Shown: positions 37,201 to 47,677 of the stretch, in pieces
Position numbering within the stretch: position 1 is the first letter of the stretch
How the letters are laid out: every line of letters starts with the position of its first letter
Source: Phytophthora sp. 'mugwort'
Taxonomy: Eukaryota > Oomycota > Peronosporomycetes > Peronosporales > Peronosporaceae
Length of the DNA: 64,000 nt
Direction: 5' to 3'
NCBI GenBank assembly: GCA_033558025.1
Contig: JAUCEF010000001.1
Coordinates: 3,782,001 to 3,846,000, forward strand
Made by a program: the position numbers and the translations under genes
The notes under the pieces: model-generated
Seen by the model: only the letters and a program-made list of their open reading frames with translations
Database searches by the model: none
Told to the model about the DNA's origin: nothing

Positions 37201-40200
37201 ACATCATCACTAGTTGATGGCGGGGCCTGGGAGGGCTTGGTTAATACTTGCACCTCCGAAATCTCACCAATTGGCTTCATGAGCTCGACCAGCAACAGTG
37301 TGTTGGCATGCTTTTTCTTTCCCTCGAAAAGCACAGCGGAAATGGTTTCCAACAGGAACGTAAGATAGTATTGCTGCACGAACGTATCAATCTGTGTCGC
37401 ACGAGGCACCGAGACGACATAAAGCAGATGACCCTCCAGCATTTGAGAAGTTATCCGTGCTAGCGCTTGAGCATGTGATGCTGAAGGCACCACGGTATCC
37501 TCCCCTCGGCGATGCTGCAGCGGGCCCAAAAAAACCTTGCTATAAGCTGTGAGAAATCCGCGCATTGTTAGTGAAAAGCGCAGGAGCAGGAGAGAACCCA
37601 TTTTCCAGAGACCTGCTCCCCGACGACCACTTTTGGCCGTGCCAGAATCAGGTTTCTCCGCTCCAGAACCTACAGTCATTTCCATGAACGCATCCGCTTC
37701 ACCCTCAGTTTGCTTTTCCACGCCCTTCACCTTTCGCTTCTTCTGGTGTAGTGCCGCCAGATTTGCCCGCTCAAACTGTACCGAACGGTCCACACGAAAT
37801 AAACGTGCCATCACCTGCTGTGTTGAAGACACCGTAAATTCCGCAAACCATCGCCGACTCTGCATATGCGTGTGCGCAGTTTCCAATGTCCAGATGAGCA
37901 CAGAAGCAAGCCACTCGAGCACTGCCAGGACACGGAGATACTCTCCTACAACCATGATTTTATCGGCAACAGAGTTCACAGAACTGTTCTTGTCGTGTTC
38001 TCCAACCAGCTCTGCCAAATCGACATCCGGCAATGAGCTCAGCACCTTTTCGGCGCCCTCGCCGCTCTCACTCAGGAACCACGGCAAGCCAATCTTTGCA
38101 CGAGCGCGCTGCAAACTGTCCATCTGTGATCCCAGTTCTTTCGTGATAGCGCCAAGAAGGTTAGTAGGTTGCTGGGATGCGTATGAACGAAGCGCCAGAG
38201 TAATTGACTGCACCGCTGGATTGTGAGCCAGGGAGTTCTCCGTCAAACCACCTCGCGCGGTTTTCTTGCTTGGCAGCGCACTTTCTAAGAACGACGTAGT
38301 GCTCGGTAGGATGAGTTGATAGAGCGATAGAAGCAACCGAATACCCCCAAGGTCCGCAAAATACGCCGCATGCTCGGATTTCGATAACAACGGCTCCAAC
38401 AAATCCGCCACATGAGTCGTCATCCGAATTAAAATACCGTTGGCCTTATCTCCAACAAATTGGGGCAGTGTTGAGGCTGTGGGTGACAAACTCTCTTCGC
38501 CGAACCGTATGACCTTTTTTAAAGCATGAACTGCAGCTTGAATGGCAGCATTCTGGAAGCTTGGAACGTGTCGCATGAGTTCAAAGATGCCAGCGCCAAC
38601 AATAGCCGCTGTATCACCCTGGAAACAATAATCCTTCGATTGGTCTTCTGTGTATTGCGGAAGTGCAAAAACATCCAGGAGATGCATCAATGGTTCATAC
38701 TTCGCCACCTTTTCCGCGTGGGTAGTTGTTAGACACAAAGCATTCAGCACTGTTGGCACTGTCGTCAGTAGTCCACTGGATGGTGGCAACAGGATCCGAG
38801 ATGGATACAACTCCGCAATATCCCATCGTGTAAGTGTTTTCAAGAATGCATCTGCCAGTCCAGCAGCATGCACATGATTCACACTGCTTGGATCGTTGTT
38901 AATAATACCAGCAACCACGCTGGCCGTCTGAGCAAATACGACTGGTCCAAATATGTCCACGTTAGACAGAAGCTGCAGCAAAACCTTATTCAAGGCGCTT
39001 CCTTCACGAATAACGCGGCTTGTTGCTCCTGCGCTCATCACACCTTGAGATTGAAACGACATGGACAACGACGATAAGATGGATAGCAACAGCACCGTTT
39101 TGGTTTCAGACACCGCCGCAGAGCTTGTTGTACTTGTTTTAGGGCCAATAATACTGGCACACTCCAGCTTGAGCCGATCCACGAGAATACCGACTCCGTT
39201 CAGGTCGCGGTAGAGCGCAGCAGCCGCCGAGTGAGTGCCCACAGTAACTTCTAGCGCTTGCACGCACTGCGTTGTCACGGTCATGTGAAAGGCACTCACC
39301 GACGGCATCGTAAGTACATGCAATAGAGCGGGAACAATCCCGTTTTCCGTAAGCACCGCAGCGCCAGACTGAATGGTTACTACAGCGGTCAACAGTCCTA
39401 AAACAGCCTCCATCCAGCACAGCTTTACCTCTTGAGTGTTTCCGCTGCTTACACTTCGGAATGGAGGCGCACTGACCACCTCCGCCTCTTCTGGAGACAA
39501 CAAATCTGTAGTTGCATGCACAAACGCGACCGCCAGGCTCATATCCATATCTGTATCCGTTGCTTCTGATGCGATTGGAGGTGACGAAGCCCCTGGCGTT
39601 GTCGTGATGGATCCATGCACTGTGATATCACCCAGTTCAGCCGTACAAAAGCGCACTAACGAGGGAAAAACACCGTGGGGTGTTCCTTTAACAACGCCTA
39701 ACGCTTGCAACACGTTGGACTGACGGCCGAGCACACCCATCCCACCAGCTCTCCCAATACGATCGTTCACTAAAGCTGTGAGCACGAGTAATGCAGTAAT
39801 GCGCACGCGCACAGGCACGCGTTCAATACTCTCGACACGAATAAGCTCCACAATACCGCGCGTAAGCTCTGGATGCTGTTCCACATAACTCGTCACATTC
39901 CACGCGTCACTAAAGAGCGAAAACAGTGCAAGCAGCGCGTGCAATCGTTCCACCACCAAATTCTCGCGTGCCAACACGCTGCGGGACGCATAACACGCCC
40001 GAACCTGTGTAAACAACTGGAAATGCAGCCTTCCAGGAATCTTGTACTGTTCAATGAGGCGTTCACACGCCGTCGCTGCCACACACGCAGCTTCAGCAGG
40101 AGATGTACCAGCGGTAACCATCTCCTCATACGGCGGGACGGTCACACTTACGACCTGAAATGTTGCATCCTCTCCTGTCTGCTCCGAGCTGTAAAACTGA

Positions 40201-40838
40201 AACTCCGCATCATTCGGCGTGGCAATACTCTCTCCATTCAAATAGTCCACCAACTCCAAGCTGTTCTTGGGCGTTCCTCGTCCTTGCGCCACCGTCAGCA
40301 ATCTCCGCCTGAGTTCACTATTATTGCCCGCTTCAGAGTCTACAAAACTCGTGGGGTCTACAGCGTAGCGATGCACTTGAGGGGGCAGCGCCAGCATGGC
40401 CACCACCTTCGTGGCCTCTGTCACTATCCTTTCATTTCTAGCAGCTAGCAGAGCCACCAGAGGTTCCACAGACGGGTACGCTGACTTGTTTGCGGCGTTC
40501 TCCAGCAAAAAGCCCGAGAACTTCAAGATCTCGTACACGAGCTCGGTCAATTCCTGCTCCGTTTGCATCGCGATTGGCTGGTCCGTCTTCTGCAGCTCTG
40601 TCTGCACCAATAGGAGACGTGGACACTGATGCAGCGCTGCCAGGAGGAGCCTATGCAGCTTCAGCAGCACCTCGCGCCAATTAGCCATGTCCGCCTGTGC
40701 CTCCAGTGGCCACCCCTTTACGCAGGCCAATAAGGGCGCTACGCGCTCTTCTGACGCCTGCAGCAGCACGTCCAAGAGCTTATGTTCTTTGTCGCTGAGC
40801 GGCGTGCGCGGCGTTACACCGGCACTGGCCGCCTGCAT
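28279..40838 (-). CDS. HUWE1/TOM1-type giant HECT E3 ubiquitin ligase
   Basis: The coding region is exon 40838-28447 plus a final exon 28381-28279, separated by a 65 bp intron; it encodes 4164 residues. An in-frame TAG upstream fixes the start near 40838. HUWE1/TOM1 ligases ubiquitinate many nuclear and cytosolic proteins. Features in order: armadillo-like N-terminal half (DUF908/DUF913-like); a UBA domain near 1450-1488 ([20 protein letters not shown]); a long Asp/Glu tract at about 2280-2375; UBM/DUF4414-type repeats near 3000-3150 ([26 protein letters not shown]); and the HECT domain from about 3795. The catalytic cysteine is Cys4131 in LPSAHTCFNQL, and its codon is split by the intron, so the unspliced frame would end just before it with a TGG-TGA. 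The last 33 residues ([10 protein letters not shown]...GFGFG) come from the second exon. No WWE domain was recognised. Confidence 0.95.
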
Positions 40839-41185
40839 CTTCTTCTGTCTTTTGTTTCTCGGTCTCTAGAGCCTCTGCGAGCGCGGCCGAGGGCTCTACA
40901 CGCACACGGGACGACGCGCCACTCGCTGTGCTACTTGTCGAGCCTCTCGGAGCGCTGGATGAGCTGTACGAGCCAAGGGAAACGAGCAGTCGGACGCGGT
41001 CCGAGTTTTCTCGCTCGCCTTTTTCCTTCTGGTTCCCCCTTGGGTGCGGGGGAGGAAAATCTTTCGGAATTCGACGATATGATTGGTCGAAAATGGTGTT
41101 TGTGGCAGTAGCACGTTGTTTGATACGTACATGCTGTGACACCGTTTGACAAAGGAAACCTGAAGTGTATCTAGGGTACTTTAAT

Positions 41186-43295
41186 TTACTGCAGGAAGTG
41201 CACGTAGGCCTGGTTGTTCGTCTCCTCTTCGCAACGGAAGCCTACCTGGCCCAGGAACGCATCGAAGGCCGCGTTGTCCTTCTTCGGTACCTGGAAGCCC
41301 ACAAGAACGCGACCGATGTCGGCGCCGTGGTTGCGGTAATGGAACAGGCTTACGTTCCACTGGCGCGCGGATTGACTGCGAGAACAATTGCAATTTAAAT
41401 TTCAGCAACTAACAGCAAAAAGACAACGACTCATCGGCTGTTGACGTACCCGAGAGTTCCTAGAAAATCTTTCAATGCACCGGGACGCTCCGGGAACTCC
41501 AGACGAAACAGTCGCTCGTTGGTGACCTGAATAGACAACACACTGGTGACCAAAGACTCGCATAAACTCGTCATCACCACAACGACGTACATTTTCCGGA
41601 CGACCACCAGCGAGATGACGCAGGTGCGACTTGGCCAGTTCGTTCGAGGCCAAGTCGATGGCGTGCATGTCGCCGCGTACGTTGATCGCCTTTACAACGC
41701 CAACGAACTCGTCTTCAGTCTTGGTCTGGATGCTCATGCAGATGCGCGCCTCGTTATCACCTTCGGAATCCATGCGGTACGTGAACTCCGTCACGTTATA
41801 AGGAACTATTGCAATGAGAACACATAGTAAGTCGAGTTGAAGCATTCTGACGTTCCAGTTTTCCGAACAGCAACTCACAGATGACGTCATAGAGGTCTTG
41901 GAAACTGCCAATCTTTTCCGGAATCTTGACAGCCATGAAGCGTTCGCGGTCATCCGAACGCTCCGAGATGAAGCGCAACCGATCGAAGTCCATGTTGGCG
42001 GCTGCGAGCACAGCCACGTACTTTTCGTTCTGGGCGCTCTTCATACGAGCATACTTCTTGGTACCAGCCACACTGATGGCACCTGCTCAAAGGAAACGGA
42101 CATCAATTGCACATACCATCAGAAGTCAGCACCACGGAGCAGTCACATCGACACGAAAGCAACGTACCGGTTGGCTCCATGAGCGAGCGTGTGTCACCAA
42201 ACACATCCTTAATCGCAGAGCAGATCTCGTCGGTCGACACTGTGACCACCTCGTCTACCAGGTCCTTGCATAACCGAAAGTTCTCCGTGCCAATAGTCTG
42301 AATGCCCACTTCCTCCGTAAATCGGTTGACACTCGGAATGGTCACAGGTGAGCCCTCTTTCAATGACTTCTCGAGGAGGTTAGCGCCTTCAGCCTCTACC
42401 CCGATAATTTTCACATCAGGGGCCACTTCCTTCACGTAGGCGGCGAGACCAGCAATCAAACCACCTCCACCGACAGGGGCAAAAATCGCTGTCGGGCGGT
42501 CTCCTGCCATCTGTTCGCCATTTTACATACGAATAATTAGCACATCTAGCGTAAAAAAAAAGACCCCTTTCCATGCTGCTCTCATCCGCACCTCCTTTAG
42601 AATCTCCATGGCGATCGTGCCGTTGCCAGCAATCACATGCGGGTCATCGAATGGGTGCACCAGCGAGCGACCTTCGGTCTGCGCGACACGGAAAGCTTCT
42701 TTCTGCGTTGATACACATCAACGACAACACATTAGACACTTGCCAACCGATGCAGTTAGTATTCTCCACGCCTGCCAACACACCAGTGACGCATCGAAGT
42801 CGACTCCGTGCTCTACGATCGTGATCTTGCTCTTGGTGGAGTGGGAAATGTTCTGCGCCGTGCCGACTGGCGCGATGACAACGGCATCGACCTCCAGCTT
42901 GTCCGCAGCATAGGCAACTCCCTCCAGGTGGTTGCCGGCGGCACAGGCGACAATGCCTCTTTCGCGCTGGGCCGGTGTCAGATTCGCGATCTTGTTGTAC
43001 GCGCCGCGCAGGTTGAACGAGAAAGTCGGTTGCATGTCCTACGACATTAACAACAACACACATAGTAAGTATTGGATCCACATGGACCGATGCAGGAAAG
43101 TGCACGCACCTCGCGCTTCAGGAAGAGGCGACAGTTGCCCGGCAGTGACTGTGTCAGCGCCGGTGCGAGCTGCAGTGGCGTCTGGATGGCCACATCGTAC
43201 ACGCGGCTCTCGAGCATCTCGCGTAGGTAGTCGTGCGAACCCGCGCGCACCCAGGACGGCTTGGCGGACAGCGAGGAGAGGCCGCGACGGAACAT
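41186..43295 (-). CDS. threonine deaminase-like protein lacking the PLP lysine
   Basis: Eight exons (43295-43110, 43038-42784, 42702-42592, 42510-42168, 42082-41879, 41805-41591, 41526-41450, 41375-41186) give 526 residues, full length for biosynthetic threonine deaminase (IlvA/ILV1), which makes 2-oxobutanoate for isoleucine. The N-terminus (MFRRGLSSLSAKPSW) looks like a mitochondrial targeting signal. The fold is complete: KRE, RGAYNKIA, PVGGGGLIAG, RFTEEVG, MEPTGAISVAGTKKY, and a double ACT region (VKIPEKIGSF and FEFPERPGAL). But the invariant Schiff-base lysine of SFKLRGA is Asn (TTC AAC CTG): SFNLRGA. The AGNHAQG, TPxIK and AGQGT motifs are also altered (AGNHLEG, TAQNI, AGNGT). It is probably catalytically inactive or altered. 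All seven introns splice cleanly, so it is not an obvious pseudogene. Confidence 0.9.
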
Positions 43296-43950
43296 GTTAA
43301 TCGAATTGCAGAGTGCCTGCTGGGAATAGCAGCAATGCTGGCAGTCTGACGAGGAGCTCTGAGCCAAGAGGAACGTTGCTTGGCGCGATGCGCAAACGTT
43401 ATGTGCACAAGCATGTTATTCGTGTGTTGCACGCAAGGTCGTGTGTGTCACTCAAACTGCAAATAATGTATTTTGACTCGAGAACACGCTCGCCACATAG
43501 CACCCATTCCGCAACGACCTGATGCGTTTCCGTTCGACTATACTAATAACGGGGCTCTCGTTGCTTGTATTTCTTCAAGTGCAGCACTTGCCACCGCAAA
43601 GGGGATCGAAACAGACGTGGAGGGCTCTAGTAGAGCCTCTACAGGATCTGGAGCACGCATGCCTGTCCCCCCTCACAGCGGTCCTTCGAAAATGCTGCCG
43701 CCGGCGCTGCCAACGTCGACGGACCAAAAACGTCGGTAATGTAGTCAGCACGTTACTCGCAACCACTCGGCTAGTCGAACGCTGCGTGTCGGTCGCCGCG
43801 GTCAGATGACTGCAATTCGCAAGCCATCGCATGCCATCTTATCGGCGACATCTACCGCATGCAGGGAGCGACCATGACACTTCGCGACAAGCTGGTACCT
43901 GGTAGTGAAGCAATTGACAGTTGAAGGAGAGTGTGCTACCCATTTGAATC

Positions 43951-44033
43951 TATCTGACCCATTTTCGAATGGATTAAGACTTCAATTATATTTATCTGAC
44001 TCATTTTCGAAATGGACTAATACTTCAATTATA
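43951..44033. repeat. 40-42 bp tandem duplication
   Basis: TATCTGACCCATTTTCGAAT... at 43951-43990 is repeated with a few substitutions at 43993-44033; both copies end in CTTCAATTATA. The period is 42 bp. It is AT-rich and noncoding. Confidence 0.75.
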
Positions 44034-44386
44034 ATAATGCCAGAATGTGCGGACAAGAGCTAGAATCAAGGCAACGGGTACGTGTACCAATGCCAACAGC
44101 TCGCTGGTCATTTCACGCGGACAGCAATTTGCTGAAACTGCGCCTGAATTCTCTTCGTGCCTAAGTTGAAGTGCATTAATGCTTGGTTTTAATTTACGAG
44201 CACTCCAGTCAATATTTACGCGAACCCTACGCCACCCAGGTCTGAAATGAAATGGTGTACATTATCGCATAGCCAATCATGCCTCCGCTAGGCTCAACTC
44301 TGCTAGTCGGGGGCATAGAGTGGTGTCCATAATATCCAAGTGGAAGCGCCCTTTGACTACGATTACGACACTGCCACATGAAGAGA

Positions 44387-44413
44387 GAGACTCTACATAT
44401 TATGTAGAGTCTC
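44387..44413. repeat. perfect 27 bp hairpin in the LINE 3' tail
   Basis: The 13-base arms GAGACTCTACATA and TATGTAGAGTCTC are fully complementary around one central T. It lies 3' of the reverse-transcriptase remnant (minus strand), where some LINEs carry a recognition hairpin. Confidence 0.75.
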
Positions 44414-44419
44414 CCGCTG

Positions 44420-44441
44420 TTGCCCGGCTTGCGCCGGGCAA
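44420..44441. repeat. perfect 9 bp-stem GC hairpin
   Basis: TTGCCCGGC and GCCGGGCAA flank a 4-base loop (TTGC). It is six bases from the neighbouring 27 bp hairpin, and together they form a compact structured block. Confidence 0.75.
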
Positions 44442-44515
44442 CGTCCTCGGTGCCCCCCCCCCCAGATGAGATGCTAGCTTCTTCGTCGAGCGCTAGCGTT
44501 CGTCGGCGGCTCGTT

Positions 44516-45391
44516 TCAGACGGGTTGCTCCTTTGGGCTAAGTTGGCGTCGAATCTCCGTGATTTCAGTCTTGGTGATGTTCATCTGTAGTGACCAGCGG
44601 GCTAGAATCGAAGGCGCTCGATCGAGGATGACGTCGATAATCCTCGGATCTCTAAAAATGAAGTCGGCGTCATTCGCATACACGACCATTTGCTCCAGCA
44701 GCCTGTAGGGTACTTCTAATCCACTAGCTACTTCTCGCAATGCTCCCTCTAAGTAAACTACAAACAAAACAGGTGAGAGTGAGTCCCCCTGCGGGGTGTC
44801 AGTGTTACTCTCAAATGGGTCGAGCGTGGTGCGTCTGTCACGTAGGCATAGAGCCGTGTTGGCGAGTAGGAGCCGGATGAGGCGGACTTCATCGTCGGGC
44901 AGGAAAGTTTCCAGGACCTTGAGCAGCTTCTGTCTGTCGATGGTGTCGAATGCCCTGGAGAGGTCGATGCCAAGAATGTGGATGCTGTCGTAATAGCGTT
45001 GTGCATACGCACACAGCCAGCGATGAGTCCATACAGAATTGGCTGTGTTGCGATTTTTCTGAAAGCCGCTCTGGTCCGGCGACAGGACTTGTCGACCGCG
45101 GGGGAGATGCGGTTCAATACAACGATCGAGATCGCTTTGCGAATGGTGTTTAGCAGGGCAATTTGGCTGAGACTGGAGCAGTGACCGCGGGGCTTGTTCG
45201 GCTTGAGGAGACAGTAATGTGCCTGCTCCAAAGTCGAGAGGTTCGCCACGGGCGAAACTGTTGTTGACAAGCTCAGCGAAACGGGGTGCAAGGACATCCG
45301 CCCCGTACTTGAGTAGTTCACCGGGGATGTCGTCGGGGTCACCCAGGTCTATTTTCTCTTTTCTATCTGAAAACGATAGAAACCAACACAT
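44516..45391 (-). pseudogene. broken LINE-type reverse transcriptase
   Basis: The minus strand encodes a non-LTR reverse transcriptase fragment. Motifs include LLKYGADVL, SPDQSGFQKNRNTANSVWTHRW, ILGIDLSRAFDTIDR, DTPQGDSLSPVLFVVYLE and VYANDADF. The last is the YxDD catalytic box with its first aspartate changed to asparagine (codon at 44672-44674). Between about 45215 and 45090 the homologous protein (LLKPNKPRGHCSSLSQIALL, then NRISPAVDK) is in another frame, so two compensating indels are present. The element is 5' truncated and has no endonuclease. It is dead, and probably one of many scattered copies. Confidence 0.85.
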
Positions 45392-45439
45392 GCACTTTCG
45401 AGTTTTTTTCTATCTGAAAGCAAGGCATGCGCTTTCAAG
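45359..45439. repeat. imperfect tandem duplication next to the LINE
   Basis: Two units share TTTTCTATCTGAAA, CATGCRCTTTC and AAG/GAG. The first (45359-45402) also contains an extra 15 or so bases (ACGATAGAAACCAAC) with a small inverted copy of CTATC. It may mark the LINE 5' junction. Confidence 0.55.
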
Positions 45440-46400
45440 TTGTTTTTAACACATTTAAAGTCGAGGCAGGAATTGCGGTACTTGTTTATTTCAATCATGC
45501 AGTCAAGATTTCATATTTTAAAAATTTAAAGCAGTTTCCCGACACCACCTTGAAGAGAATAGTTCAATATTCCAGTGTGTTTCATGAGCCGCCGATAGCA
45601 TCATTCGAAAGAAGAAAAATGTTTTTTAAAAAATCTTCTGGTGTTGATCTATCTGGTAGGATCCTGTTTTAGGCAGCAACAATGTTTTTGAGATAAGAAA
45701 GAGCCTGCAGCCCTTGCACGGTAAACAATAGCTCGTTAAATTGTACCTTGCACATGTACGTTCAATACATTAAATACAATGACTAGTCTGCGTGGATTTA
45801 GAGGTGACCCTGGGGGTTGGCGTCCGTAAGCAGGTCGGTTTTCGATTGGCCAGCGAAGGGCATAACAAAAGACATATTCACTGCCCATACCCATTGTACA
45901 TTTCTACAAGTGAAGTTGTTGCAAACGTATTTTCAGTGAGCTGTGTAAGCCCTCGCTGTGAATTATCAACTTTCAATCGGGAACAGATTTTACTCGAAAT
46001 AAGGCAGATGAACGAATACATACGAATTCGCGTCCAATATTCTCGACTCGATATAAAATGCGAATATGTTCCTGCAAGGAAAAATGGTAACTCGGCCCAG
46101 ATCAGTTTTGACAGTTCTGAAAATAGGTCTTTTCGAAATCAGTTTTATTGAAAAGTGGTGTTTAGGACCGGTTCTGTATGCTCCGTGACAGAAAAGGAGG
46201 GGCGCCAGGCGCGAGTAATGGACGTTTCCCTTCCCCTCGGCAACACACATGGCACATACAGAAAACCGATACAAAATCTCCTGCAGTGCCCACCGGCCAT
46301 TCTCACTTTATTCGGAGGTTCAGCGAGCTCCCTTTGTTTTCTTCCTGCCTATAGTCAATCGAAGCTATTGGCCCGGCGAGATTTGCAGCAGGAGCGCTCC
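45440..46400. other. gene-free upstream region of the mucin-like gene
   Basis: About 960 bp of AT-richer sequence. A 119-codon open frame at 45792-46151 starts with GTG, has no recognisable features and is probably chance. The promoter of the 46433 gene lies at the right end. Confidence 0.5.
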
Positions 46401-46408
46401 TCATTTCC
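46401..46408 (+). promoter_or_regulatory. oomycete initiator-like element
   Basis: TCATTTCC within GCTCCTCATTTCCCCC, followed by a pyrimidine-rich stretch ending CTACTTT, matches the oomycete initiator and its flanking region. It lies 25-32 bp before the ATG at 46433. Confidence 0.5.
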
Positions 46409-46432
46409 CCCGTCTACTTTAAGCTCCCCGCC

Positions 46433-47677
46433 ATGAAATTCGTTCCCGTACTCGCGTCGGCACTCGCCGTGGCATGCGTAACCGTGTCCACTATCGCCGG
46501 AGCGCAGGACGTCGTCGCGCCCTACGAGGAGGCAGGGTTTGCGCCCATTGTGGGCCAAGAGGTCAAGCTAACGCCGGCGCTGCGGAGGCAGCTGCAGGCT
46601 GGCAGCGGCACGACCGACGCGTCTGCGACCACAACGCCCGAGACCACCACGGCCACACCGACTACGACAACTCCAGCCACGACGACGGCGACGCCAACTA
46701 CTACGGCTCCCACAACCACGACACCGACGCCAACGACTACGACGGCTACCTCCACGCCGACGGCGGCGACACCCACGGCAACCTCTGCCACACCTGACGC
46801 TACGACTGCCACGCCGACATCGACTAATGCTACGCCAGAAATAACGACGGCCACGCCCTCCTCGACGACTGCTACGCCCTCTACAAACACTGCCACGCCT
46901 ACGACTACGTCGGCGGCGTCTTCTGCCGCGTCGGACACGACGGCGTCCGCGCCGTCGCCTGCTGAGAGCACGACGACGTCCAACTCGGGCTCGGCCTCAA
47001 GCGCCAGCGCGGACACCTCATCAAGCTCAAGTATGAGCACCGGCGCTGTGATTGGTATCGTGGTGGGCATCGTCGCTGCCGTAGCAATCATCGCCACGAT
47101 CATCATGTGCGTCATCCGCAGAAAACGCGAAGCGGACGACGACCCGCTCTCGCCTTTCGAGCTTTCCATGGACAAGGGCTACAACCCCACGCCAGGCGGT
47201 TTCACTTCCAATAACTCGTATAACCCGCGCGTAATGGGTGCGGCTGGTGCTGCCGGCGCCTCAGCAAGCGGCTCCATGTCAAACACGCGGACACCACCAG
47301 CGGATGCCGTGGCAGCTGGAGTGGCCTACTCGCAGTTCTACGACAATGCGGCCACGTCTCCCGGCTCGATGAACCGACTGGAGAGCAATGTCGACGCGGT
47401 GCAGACGGACCCTAGCAACCACCCCAACGCCACCACAAATGGCACGAATCTGTGGCTAAGCGCCATGGAGCCCAAGGACAACGATTCTTACCTGAGCGCG
47501 CACGAGTCCCCTCGTTCATCGCGCAATAGCAGCCGCAACAGCTACGAGATTTCGTCCAACCAGAACTTCGATGTGGACCAAAGTAGCCAGATCAGCGGAA
47601 ACAGCAACAAGGAGAGCGATGACTTTCCGGACCACCATGAGGACAACGACTCGGCGCGTGGTTCCTACGAGCTTTAA
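46433..47677 (+). CDS. mucin-like type I membrane protein
   Basis: An intronless 414-residue ORF. Residues 1-24 form a clear signal peptide (LASALAVACVTVSTIAGAQ). Residues about 58-190 are a Thr/Ser/Pro/Ala mucin-type stretch of ATPTTTT/TATPTST-like units, a likely O-glycosylated stalk. One transmembrane helix follows near 203-225 (GAVIGIVVGIVAAVAIIATI), then the stop-transfer RRKRE and a 185-residue acidic, Ser/Asn-rich cytoplasmic tail. Predicted topology is N-out, anchored in the plasma or hyphal membrane, acting as a cell-wall sensor, adhesin or shield. Such layouts recall fungal wall-stress sensors, but no cysteine-rich wall-binding head is present between the signal peptide and the stalk. 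The family was not recognised. PALRRQL is not at an effector RxLR position. Confidence 0.85.
   Translation: MKFVPVLASALAVACVTVSTIAGAQDVVAPYEEAGFAPIVGQEVKLTPALRRQLQAGSGTTDASATTTPETTTATPTTTTPATTTATPTTTAPTTTTPTPTTTTATSTPTAATPTATSATPDATTATPTSTNATPEITTATPSSTTATPSTNTATPTTTSAASSAASDTTASAPSPAESTTTSNSGSASSASADTSSSSSMSTGAVIGIVVGIVAAVAIIATIIMCVIRRKREADDDPLSPFELSMDKGYNPTPGGFTSNNSYNPRVMGAAGAAGASASGSMSNTRTPPADAVAAGVAYSQFYDNAATSPGSMNRLESNVDAVQTDPSNHPNATTNGTNLWLSAMEPKDNDSYLSAHESPRSSRNSSRNSYEISSNQNFDVDQSSQISGNSNKESDDFPDHHEDNDSARGSYEL

Larger units (their letters stand above)
43296..44515. other. repeat-containing gene-free region
   Basis: The region upstream of the threonine-deaminase-like gene holds a 40-bp tandem duplication (43951-44033), AT-rich sequence, and the 3' tail of the LINE remnant (44380-44515) with two hairpins and a poly-C run near 44451-44464. 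A 95-codon ORF at 43522-43809 starts with a signal-peptide-like sequence but has no other support. Confidence 0.5.

Noticed and set aside
45792..46151. 119-codon plus-strand frame
   Set aside because: Starts with GTG, has no recognisable features and lies in AT-rich intergenic DNA.
46577..46597. ALRRQL as a possible RxLR effector motif
   Set aside because: The spacing is wrong (RRQL), no dEER follows, and the protein is membrane-anchored by a transmembrane helix.
46522..47175. 217-codon antisense frame rich in Val and Ala
   Set aside because: It is the shadow of the Thr/Pro repeats of the mucin-like gene; such repeats leave the complementary strand open.
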